This document shows, piece after piece, positions 7,386 through 14,070 of a stretch of DNA of 21,448 bases. A program made the translations under genes and the position numbers. This DNA comes from JBCCFX01 sp039029515 (GTDB taxonomy: Bacteria; Planctomycetota; Phycisphaerae; Phycisphaerales; SM1A02), in contig JBCCFX010000043.1 of the NCBI GenBank assembly GCA_039029515.1, forward strand, positions 1 to 21,448, written 5' to 3'. Positions within the stretch are counted from its first letter, which is position 1. Every line of letters begins with the position of its first letter. Under the pieces are notes generated by a model that had not been told where the DNA came from, did not search any database, and saw only the letters and a program-made list of their open reading frames with translations.

Positions 7386-8714
7386 ATGGATCACTTCACG
7401 TATCGCGACAATGAATTGTATTGCGAGCAGATTCCGGTCAGCGCCATTGCGCGCGAAGCGGGAACGCCATGCTATGTCTATTCGACCGCGACGCTCTGTG
7501 CGCATCTGGAGCGATTGCAGTCCGCGTTTGCATCATTGAATCCACAGATCTGTTTCTCGCTGAAGAGCTGTGCAAACCTGTCGATCTGTCGATTGCTGGT
7601 CGAACACGGCGCCGGGATGGATCTGGTCAGCGGCGGCGAGCTCGAGCGTGCGCTCGAAGCCGGCGCCGATCCTGCCATGTGTGTGATGGCAGGCGTCGGC
7701 AAGACAGATGATGAGATTCGGGCCGCGTTGCGCGAAGGCGTGGGCTGGATCAACGTGGAATCAGAGGCCGAGCTTGCGCGACTGCGTGAGTTGGCGCTGG
7801 ATGAAGGTGTTCGTCCTCAGGTGGCATTGCGGATCAACCCGGACATCGATGCGCACACGCATCGGTACACCACGACGGGGACGCGCGAGACGAAATTCGG
7901 TGTGGACTTTGAGCGCGCTGTGTCGATCTTCGAACGACATCGTGCTGATGACGCGATTGATCTTTCGGGCGTGCACGTGCATATCGGCTCGCCGGTGCTG
8001 ACGGTGGAACCGTATCTGCGTACGGTCGAGCGGGTGATCGGTCTGATCGACGCCGTTGCCGAGCGCGGCGTGACGATCACCATGCTGGATCTTGGCGGTG
8101 GCTTTGGTGCGGACTATGAATCCGGTCAATCGCCGGCGGCGTCGGATTATGCCGCGGCGCTGACGCCGTTGCTGCAGTCATACGTGGATGCTGGATTGAC
8201 GCTCGTGCTTGAGCCGGGCCGATCGATTGCGGCGAACGCGGGGATTCTGATCGTGCGTACGGTCTACACGAAGGTGTCAGGCGCGCGGACGTTCGTCATC
8301 GTCGATGGTGGTATGAATGTGTTGTTGCGTCCGAGCCATTACGAAGCATTCCATTTCATCTGGCCGACATCCGTGCGTGAGCGAACGCATGTGCCGTCGA
8401 TGCGATGCGAACACCCTTCGATGGATGGATTGGAGCGCGTGGATGTTGTCGGACCGATCTGTGAGACCGGCGACTTTCTCGCACTGGACCGTTCGCTGCC
8501 TCCGATCGAGCGAGGCGACCTGCTTGCCGTCTTTGCCGCTGGTGCATACGGCATGGTGATGGCGAGTCGGTACAACGCGTCGCGGTTGCCGGCGGAGGTG
8601 CTTGTCGACGGCGAGGATGCGTGCCTTGTGCGTCAACGCGAGACGTATGATGATTTGATCGAGCATGAACGAACGGTTACGCCACTCGCTCTCGTCGAGG
8701 ATGTCGCCCCATGA
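7386..8714 (+). CDS. lysA: Diaminopimelate decarboxylase
   Basis: Catalyses the last step of lysine synthesis, meso-diaminopimelate to L-lysine, with PLP in the cytoplasm. The 442-residue product has the expected fold-III plan. The PLP lysine is K60 in ICFSLKSC, the glycine-rich phosphate-binding loop is LDLGGGFG, and EPGRS follows. The C-terminal beta domain contains C359-E360 (GPICETGD) and Y388 (AGAYGMVMASRYN), both substrate or cofactor contacts from across the dimer. Two motifs differ from the common form: FSLKS instead of the usual Y-x-x-K-A, and HIGSP where HIGSQ is common. The ATG at 7386 has no strong ribosome-binding site, and a TTG at 7371 would add five residues. The stop overlaps the next start (ATGA). 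A related fold-III decarboxylase is possible but less likely given the CE and AYG motifs. Confidence 0.92.
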   Translation: MDHFTYRDNELYCEQIPVSAIAREAGTPCYVYSTATLCAHLERLQSAFASLNPQICFSLKSCANLSICRLLVEHGAGMDLVSGGELERALEAGADPAMCVMAGVGKTDDEIRAALREGVGWINVESEAELARLRELALDEGVRPQVALRINPDIDAHTHRYTTTGTRETKFGVDFERAVSIFERHRADDAIDLSGVHVHIGSPVLTVEPYLRTVERVIGLIDAVAERGVTITMLDLGGGFGADYESGQSPAASDYAAALTPLLQSYVDAGLTLVLEPGRSIAANAGILIVRTVYTKVSGARTFVIVDGGMNVLLRPSHYEAFHFIWPTSVRERTHVPSMRCEHPSMDGLERVDVVGPICETGDFLALDRSLPPIERGDLLAVFAAGAYGMVMASRYNASRLPAEVLVDGEDACLVRQRETYDDLIEHERTVTPLALVEDVAP

Positions 8715-9172
8715 TTCGTCAGGAAGAAGATGGTCTCTGGCTCGAACTGACCGAGACGATTCGGGCGCACCATGAAGAGATTTTCGGGGCGTTGAGTACC
8801 GCCACCGGACTCACACAGTGGTATCCGGTCGCCGCGAAGGTTGATGCACGGCCCGGCGGCACGATTGTGTTCGGCTGGGACGGTGAGTTCTCGCGCAAGA
8901 CGACGGTTGCGGTGCTTGAGTACGACGCCGGCGGAACCATCACCTGGGACTGGCATCCGGGCGTCGCGGACATGCATGCGCCGATCTACTGGTCGGTCGA
9001 ACCATCGGTCGAAGATGGCTGCAAAGTCACGTTTCGGCAGGGACCGTTTCGAGATGATCGAGATGCGCTGCTGACCCTCGGGAACGAAGCATCAACGTGG
9101 CGTTGGCACATGTGCAATATGCGCAGCGTGTTTGAAGCGCGTCATGACATGCGCAAGGTGCGACCGATCTGA
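8711..9172 (+). CDS. SRPBCC/AHSA1-like domain protein
   Basis: A 153-residue cytoplasmic protein with the START-like helix-grip fold pattern. It opens with a strand and the helix HEEIFGALSTATGLTQWYPV, typical of AHSA1-type members. Strands follow (GGTIVFGWDGEF, KTTVAVLEYD, GTITWDWHPG, CKVTFRQGPF), then a long C-terminal helix containing WRWHMCNMRSVFEA. Such domains bind hydrophobic ligands in a cavity, and no specific ligand or reaction can be read here. Its ATG overlaps the lysA stop by four bases, implying translational coupling. Why a lipid-binding-type fold is coupled to lysine synthesis is unclear. It converges on pgpA with a 13-base gap that contains the small palindrome ACGATCGT (9175-9182). 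Confidence 0.82.
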   Translation: MIRQEEDGLWLELTETIRAHHEEIFGALSTATGLTQWYPVAAKVDARPGGTIVFGWDGEFSRKTTVAVLEYDAGGTITWDWHPGVADMHAPIYWSVEPSVEDGCKVTFRQGPFRDDRDALLTLGNEASTWRWHMCNMRSVFEARHDMRKVRPI

Positions 9173-9185
9173 GGACGATCGTTGT

Positions 9186-9701
9186 TCAGGCAAGGCCGAC
9201 GACCGGCAACAGGTAGCGCACGGTAAGCCAGGTCGTGATCCATGCGTAGACGCCTGCGATCAGGTCATCGACGAGCACGCCCCAGCCAGCGGGCAGTTTC
9301 TGCAGTTGGTTGGCCGGCGGAATCTTCGTGATGTCGAAGAATCGAAAGCTGACAAACGCGACGGCGCACACCGCGACCACGGTGGAGGTATCGAGCGCGC
9401 CGGTCGTCGTCGGCCATGTCATCGCGATCAATGGGATCGCTTGACCGGCGGTCTCATCGGCGACGACGGAGCTCGGATCCTTGCCGCCGAAGCGCTGCTC
9501 CGCAAAGCGTCCGAGCGCAACACATGCGATCGACGAGGCAATCAGCAAGGCGATCATCACGATATTGAGTTGTATGAGCGATGCGCCGGCGAGCACCATC
9601 ACACCTGCAACGATGACCGGCGGAAGTGAACCCCAGGTTCCGGGTGCGGGTCGCAAGAGGCCGAGTCCACCGACGGTCAGCGCGAGTGTCCGCCAGTTCA
9701 T
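9186..9701 (-). CDS. pgpA: Phosphatidylglycerophosphatase A
   Basis: Removes the phosphate from phosphatidylglycerophosphate to give phosphatidylglycerol, at the inner membrane. The 171-residue product matches the PgpA family in length and motif order: LRPAPGTWGSL (16-26), GGKDPSSVVADETAGQ (72-87, with D75, D82 and E83), RFFDITKIPPAN (120-131) and VLVDDLIAGVYAW (142-154, with D145 and D146). Hydrophobic segments lie between these motifs. The usual W of DPSSVVWDE is A here. The start codon overlaps the pgsA stop by four bases, and AGGA lies about nine bases before the ATG. The enzyme's substrate is the product of its upstream neighbour, which strengthens both assignments. Confidence 0.93.
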   Translation of the reverse strand: MNWRTLALTVGGLGLLRPAPGTWGSLPPVIVAGVMVLAGASLIQLNIVMIALLIASSIACVALGRFAEQRFGGKDPSSVVADETAGQAIPLIAMTWPTTTGALDTSTVVAVCAVAFVSFRFFDITKIPPANQLQKLPAGWGVLVDDLIAGVYAWITTWLTVRYLLPVVGLA

Positions 9702-10354
9702 GTCGTTGGTCCTGCATCAGATTGATCGCGCAGAATGGCGCGAAGGCCTGTGACGTAGGGAAGGCCGGACCAGACGGTGGCGATCAGCGTGGCGTACGCG
9801 AGCACATGGCAGATCCAGATCGTGCCGTTCACTTCGTACGGCGGGGCGATGACCATCACGAGGATGATGATCGGGACGGCAGACGACTGCAGGACCATCT
9901 TCATCTTGCCGGCCTGCTTGGCACCGAACTCGACACCGAGGCCTTCGGCAACACCACGGATGGCGGTCACGAGCAGTTCGCGCGCGATGATCACGACGAC
10001 CATCCACGGGTAGATGCCAGAGGCCATCGTGAAGAAGAGATCGGCTTCGATTCGATCGGGAACGGCGAACCGCGGTGATGCGAGGTAGACGAAGGCTCCG
10101 AGCACGAGCACCTTATCCACAAAGGGATCCATGACCCGCCCGAAGGTGGACACGACGTTCCAGCGTCGTGCGAGGTACCCGTCGAGGGCATCGGTGAGGG
10201 CGGCGGAGACGAAGAGGACGATGGCCGCGATGGCCCAGCCGCGATGATGATCGGGGTAGCGATAGAGGTTCAATGCGGCGAAGAACGCGGCCGCGAGGAG
10301 CAGCCGGGCAACGGTGATCAGGTTGGGAATCTGCTGTCGGGTGACCCGGGGCAT
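9698..10354 (-). CDS. pgsA: CDP-diacylglycerol--glycerol-3-phosphate 3-phosphatidyltransferase
   Basis: A CDP-alcohol phosphatidyltransferase that joins CDP-diacylglycerol to glycerol-3-phosphate, giving phosphatidylglycerophosphate in the inner membrane. The 218-residue product carries the complete family signature D55-x2-D58-G59-x2-A62-R63-x8-G72-x3-D76-x3-D80 (TDALDGYLARRWNVVSTFGRVMDPFVD), with all four metal-binding aspartates. It opens with the typical IPNLITVARLLLA segment and has about six hydrophobic segments. I chose the ATG at 10354, four residues before RQQIPN; the ATG at 10366 adds four residues, and neither has a clear ribosome-binding site. PgsA rather than phosphatidylserine synthase or cardiolipin synthase is inferred from pgpA overlapping directly downstream. 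Confidence 0.9.
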   Translation of the reverse strand: MPRVTRQQIPNLITVARLLLAAAFFAALNLYRYPDHHRGWAIAAIVLFVSAALTDALDGYLARRWNVVSTFGRVMDPFVDKVLVLGAFVYLASPRFAVPDRIEADLFFTMASGIYPWMVVVIIARELLVTAIRGVAEGLGVEFGAKQAGKMKMVLQSSAVPIIILVMVIAPPYEVNGTIWICHVLAYATLIATVWSGLPYVTGLRAILRDQSDAGPTT

Positions 10355-10452
10355 GGTGGGGATCATCCTAGCGAGATCCAATGGATCGGCGGGGTTCGAT
10401 CGGGTAAACAGCGGGGAGCGTCCAAAGATTGTGAATTGTCGCACGGTCTCGG

Positions 10453-10481
10453 TTGCGGGATACGGTGATGACTCCTATCTT
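10453..10481 (+). promoter_or_regulatory. Candidate promoter for the nuoJKLMN operon
   Basis: TTGCGG (10453-10458) and TATCTT (10476-10481) are 17 bases apart, matching three and four of six consensus positions. It lies in the 208-base divergent gap between pgsA and nuoJ, and transcription would start near 10488. The rest of the gap holds the stem-forming segments described next and nothing resembling a gene. The frame upstream of nuoJ stays open but does not look protein-like. Confidence 0.3.
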
Positions 10482-10482
10482 T

Positions 10483-10541
10483 GCCGGACATCGTCCGGCG
10501 TCGATTCGGAGTTTGTCCGCCGGTTGATTCGTGGTCCGGCG
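10483..10541 (+). promoter_or_regulatory. Leader with alternative stem-loops before nuoJ
   Basis: Four segments can pair in exclusive ways. Segment 1 is GCCGGAC (10483-10489), segment 2 GTCCGGCG (10493-10500), segment 3 CGCCGG (10518-10523) and segment 4 GTCCGGCG (10534-10541), identical to segment 2. Pairings 1:2 (seven base pairs, three-base loop) and 3:4 (six base pairs) can coexist. Pairing 2:3 (six base pairs) excludes both. Pairing 1:4 is also possible. This is the arrangement seen in attenuator-like leaders, but no T-run follows segment 4, so any effect would be on translation or transcript stability. GC-rich sequence raises the risk of chance pairing. Confidence 0.35.
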
Positions 10542-10562
10542 ACGACAAAAGCGAGCGCTTGG

Positions 10563-11549
10563 ATGGATCCCTCAATCCCGTATACCGCATGCGTTCTGGG
10601 TGCAGCATCGCTCTATCTGCTGGTGCGTCCGGGACGTCCGACCGTGAAGGTCCTCGCGGGCCTCGTAGGTCTCACGGTATTCGTGTGGCTGGCAACGGCG
10701 GCGGCAGGACAACTCGCTGGTCGCGGCACCTGGCCTGAACCGTTCTTTCTGATCTTCAGTGTGATTGCAATCAGCGCGGCGGTGCGCATGGTGACGCACA
10801 CGAAGCCGGTGTATTCGGCGCTGTACTTCATTCTGGTCGTGCTGGCCTCGGCCGGCATGTTCCTGATGCTGGAAGCCGAGTTCATGGCGTTCGCGCTGAT
10901 CATTGTGTACGCGGGCGCGATTCTGATTACGTACATGTTCGTCCTCATGCTGGCCCAACAGGCAGCGGAGCCGGGTTCCGAGGCGGAGCAGGCGGAGTAC
11001 GATCGCTTGCCGCGCGAGCCTGCGGCGGCGGTGGTGGTTGGCTTCATCATGCTGGCCTTGTTCACCAACATGATCTTCGGTCCTGAGGACTCGGTGTCGC
11101 AGACGCTTGAGCCTCGGTACACCGAGGCGGAGGCTGCGACGCTCGCGTGGAACGAACTGGATCAGATGTCGATCCTGCGCGATGAGATGGTCGATCGCTA
11201 CATGGAAGGTCGTTCGCCACTCAAGGCGGAAGACAACACATCGATTGTCCGCGTTCGCGACGATGGCACGGCCTTCGTCACCGTAAGTCCGGAAGGCGGC
11301 GCGGGCGCGACGGAAGACATTGACCTGCCCTCATCCGCGAAGCCGGTAAACGTGCAGCGCGTCGGTTGGGCGCTGATTGCACAGTTCCCGGTTTCGCTTG
11401 AGGTTGCGGGGATCATTCTGCTGATGGCGATGTTCGGCGCTGTGGTGCTGGCGCGTCGTCAGATTGAATTGGGCGAAGCCGAACTGCACGCGGCAGCGGG
11501 CATGAGCCACTATTCAGACGAAACGGATTCAACGGAGAGCGACTCGTGA
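10563..11549 (+). CDS. nuoJ: NADH-quinone oxidoreductase subunit J, enlarged
   Basis: A membrane-arm subunit of respiratory complex I. The NuoJ core is clear at residues 59-133: PFFLIFSVIAISAAVRMVTHTKPVYSALYF, then LEAEFMAFALIIVYAGAILITYMFVLML, including the conserved Y-x-G-A segment of the third core helix. The chain is 328 residues, whereas typical NuoJ is roughly 160-200. The extra length comes from two additional hydrophobic segments at the N-terminus (about 8-21 and 28-49), a polar region of about 90 residues (173-265) before the last helix (278-296), and an acidic tail. The ATG at 10563 was chosen because upstream in-frame sequence lacks protein character; its ribosome-binding site is weak. 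The stop overlaps the nuoK start by one base. Confidence 0.87.
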   Translation: MDPSIPYTACVLGAASLYLLVRPGRPTVKVLAGLVGLTVFVWLATAAAGQLAGRGTWPEPFFLIFSVIAISAAVRMVTHTKPVYSALYFILVVLASAGMFLMLEAEFMAFALIIVYAGAILITYMFVLMLAQQAAEPGSEAEQAEYDRLPREPAAAVVVGFIMLALFTNMIFGPEDSVSQTLEPRYTEAEAATLAWNELDQMSILRDEMVDRYMEGRSPLKAEDNTSIVRVRDDGTAFVTVSPEGGAGATEDIDLPSSAKPVNVQRVGWALIAQFPVSLEVAGIILLMAMFGAVVLARRQIELGEAELHAAAGMSHYSDETDSTESDS

Positions 11550-11884
11550 TGTCGACATTGGCGATGGATGCCATGAGTTCGGTCTCACTGGCGCACTATC
11601 TGACGACGAGCGCGATTCTGTTCGTGATTGGTCTCATTGGATTCCTGACACGTCGCAACATGATTGTGATGTTCCTGTGCACCGAGTTGATGTTCCAGGC
11701 TGCGGCGATCGCAATGATCGCGTTTGGTCGGTTCCATCTCGATGTGTCGGGTCAGGTGTTCGTGATCTTCATTCTGACGATTGCCGCGGCGGAAGCTGCG
11801 TTGGCGTTGGGTCTGGTCGTGCTGCTGTATCGCCGTCGCGAAACCCTGAGTGCCGAAGCCTGGTCGGAGTTGCGTGAAGCATGA
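11549..11884 (+). CDS. nuoK: NADH-quinone oxidoreductase subunit K
   Basis: A small membrane-arm subunit of complex I, part of the chain of charged residues that links quinone reduction to proton pumping. The 111-residue product has the three expected helices (about 17-33, 36-60 and 67-94). Its two conserved buried glutamates are E46 (FLCTELMFQAAAIA) and E82 (TIAAAEAALALGL). The length is slightly above the usual 100 or so because of about ten extra N-terminal residues; ATGs at codons 6 and 9 are alternatives. GGAGAG lies about nine bases before the chosen start. The gene overlaps nuoJ by one base and nuoL by four (ATGA). Confidence 0.93.
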   Translation: MSTLAMDAMSSVSLAHYLTTSAILFVIGLIGFLTRRNMIVMFLCTELMFQAAAIAMIAFGRFHLDVSGQVFVIFILTIAAAEAALALGLVVLLYRRRETLSAEAWSELREA

Positions 11885-14070
11885 TGCATACCGCGATGAT
11901 CACGCCTGCCTCGTGGATCGTTCCGTTCATCAGCGGTGCGGATGATGCCCATGGGCACCACGGCGACCACGCTGCCCGAGTCATCGAGGCTGCGACCGCT
12001 GCGAACAATCTCGGCTGGGCGGGGCTGATTCTCTGGCTGCCGCTGCTGAGCCTCGTCCTGTGCGGCGTGTGCGCTGCTCGCGGCGTGAAGAGCAAGCTGC
12101 CTGCATGGATCACGGTGGCGAGCCTCGCCGCTTCGTTCTTCGTGACCGTCGGCCTGTACATGCAGTACGACGCGCCGGTGACCATTCATCTGTTCGAGTG
12201 GTTCAACCTGAACTGGAGCGGCGGTTCATTCATCGCTCCGTTCGCGTTATACGTCGATCGCCTGACGCTGCTGTGGATGCTCTTCGTGACCGGACTCGGC
12301 ACGTTGATTGCGCTCTACGCCAGCGAGTACATGGAACACGATGTCGGCAAGGGCTACACGCGGTTCTTTGCCGGCGTGAGCGTGTTCCTGTTCGCGATGA
12401 GTGCGCTCGTGATGGGCGACAACCTCGTCATGCTCTACCTCGGGTGGGAAGGCGTGGGCTTCGCGAGCTACTGGCTCATTGGGTACTACTACACCAAGCC
12501 ATCGGCGGTCGCCGCAGCGAAAAAGGCGTTCATCGTCAACCGCATCGGCGACCTTGGCCTGGCGCTCGGGCTGTACCTGATCTACCACGCGTTTGGCACG
12601 ATCCAATACGACCAGCTCTTCCAGATGTTCCAGGATGGCTCCGCGGCCGCGATCACCGAGAAGGGCGGATGGTCAGTGTCCGCGATTCCGTTCCTGCTCA
12701 TGCTGGGTGCGTTCGGTAAGTCGGCGCAGATTCCGTTGTATGTCTGGCTGCCCGATGCGATGGAAGGTCCGACGCCGGTGTCGGCGCTCATTCATGCGGC
12801 AACGATGGTGACCGCAGGCGTGTACCTGTTGATCCGCATGTTCCCCGTCATGGAACTGCACAGTGCCGCGCTGCCGACGGTGGCATGGGTGGGCGGTCTG
12901 ACCGCGTTGCTCGCCGCGACGATCGGCATGGCGCAATTCGACATCAAGCGCATCATGGCGTACTCAACGGTGTCGCAGCTCGGCTACATGTTCCTGGGCG
13001 TCGGGGTGATGACGACTGATGCCGCTGCGGCGCACGTGTTCACCCATGCGTTCTTCAAGGCGGTGCTGTTCCTCACGTGCGGTGCGATTATGCACGGCTT
13101 CGCGGGACAGCTCGATCTCCGCAAACTGTCCGGTCTTCGACATATGCCCGGCTGGCGCATCGTGTCGTACACGATGGGCTATGCGTGCCTCTGTCTTGTC
13201 GGGTTCCCGTTCATCACGAGCGGCTTCTTCTCGAAGGACAAGATCATGGCCGAGGCGTTTGTCACGCAGGGGCCGGGATTCGTGGTCCTTGGTGTGATCG
13301 CGTTGCTGACGGCGCTGCTGACCGCGTACTACACGTTCCGCGTGTTCTTCCGCGTGTGCATGGGGCCGAAGCACTATGAACCGGGCGATGAACTGCACGG
13401 CGATGATCCGGCGCACTTTCATCCGCATCCGCCTCGCATCGCGATCAACTTCGTGTTGATCACGATCTGCCTCGGTGCGTTCCTTGCGATCTTCGCGGTA
13501 CATAAGTTTGGCTTCCTGCCTGGTGGCGATAAAGGCTACGCATGGGTGAAGGCAAGCGTCATCGGTTCGACCGGTGCGAACGGCGTCCCGCACGGGCACC
13601 ACGGTGAAACAGCGTTCTTCGCTGACCCGCACAAGTGGATGGTGCTTGCGGCGTCGACGGTGACCATCGTCGGCATGTTGATTGCGTTCTACTTCCATCT
13701 GGCGAACCGCAAGGCGGCCGACAAGCTCCGCGCGAGCATGCTCGCGAACCCGGTGACCGCGGTGCTGCCGAAGGCGATGGAAAACAAGTGGTATGTCGAT
13801 GAGGTCTATCACGCGATCATTCGCGCCCCGCTGTGGGTGGTTGGTCATGCGTGTGCCGTCTTCGATCGGTATGTGATTGATGGCCTGCTCGTGGACGGGA
13901 CAGGTCGTTGCCCGCGCTTCCTCGCGCGATTGTTCCAGCCGTTGCAGAATGGTGTGTTGCAGTCGTACGCGGTGTCGATGGCGGGCGGCATCGGACTGGT
14001 GGTGCTTCTCGTGTTGTTGATGCCACGTCTGCTCGAAGCACTCAACGCGGTCGGAGGGACGGGCGGATGA
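11881..14070 (+). CDS. nuoL: NADH-quinone oxidoreductase subunit L
   Basis: The largest antiporter-like proton-pumping subunit of complex I. In 729 residues it shows the conserved charged set: E190 in LYLGWEGVGFASYWLIGYYY, K280 in GAFGKSAQIPLYVWLPDAMEGPTPVSALIHAATMVTAG, H389 and K393 in THAFFKAVLFL, and K452 in GFFSKDKI. It is longer than the usual 600-660 residues. The N-terminus carries about 30 extra residues and the C-terminal part contains polar loops. Two histidine clusters of the same form, HGHHG, occur at residues 24-28 and 571-575. Near the end a further hydrophobic stretch (GGIGLVVLLVLLMPRLL) follows the lateral-helix region. It overlaps nuoK and nuoM by four bases each. Confidence 0.95.
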   Translation: MMHTAMITPASWIVPFISGADDAHGHHGDHAARVIEAATAANNLGWAGLILWLPLLSLVLCGVCAARGVKSKLPAWITVASLAASFFVTVGLYMQYDAPVTIHLFEWFNLNWSGGSFIAPFALYVDRLTLLWMLFVTGLGTLIALYASEYMEHDVGKGYTRFFAGVSVFLFAMSALVMGDNLVMLYLGWEGVGFASYWLIGYYYTKPSAVAAAKKAFIVNRIGDLGLALGLYLIYHAFGTIQYDQLFQMFQDGSAAAITEKGGWSVSAIPFLLMLGAFGKSAQIPLYVWLPDAMEGPTPVSALIHAATMVTAGVYLLIRMFPVMELHSAALPTVAWVGGLTALLAATIGMAQFDIKRIMAYSTVSQLGYMFLGVGVMTTDAAAAHVFTHAFFKAVLFLTCGAIMHGFAGQLDLRKLSGLRHMPGWRIVSYTMGYACLCLVGFPFITSGFFSKDKIMAEAFVTQGPGFVVLGVIALLTALLTAYYTFRVFFRVCMGPKHYEPGDELHGDDPAHFHPHPPRIAINFVLITICLGAFLAIFAVHKFGFLPGGDKGYAWVKASVIGSTGANGVPHGHHGETAFFADPHKWMVLAASTVTIVGMLIAFYFHLANRKAADKLRASMLANPVTAVLPKAMENKWYVDEVYHAIIRAPLWVVGHACAVFDRYVIDGLLVDGTGRCPRFLARLFQPLQNGVLQSYAVSMAGGIGLVVLLVLLMPRLLEALNAVGGTGG

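Noticed and set aside
10314..10562. N-terminal extension of NuoJ, since the frame is open back to 10314
   Set aside because: The added residues are not protein-like, overlap the divergent pgsA start and contain the leader stems.
12964..13848. 294-codon open frame antisense to nuoL
   Set aside because: Composition-driven shadow of nuoL with no plausible start signal or motif.
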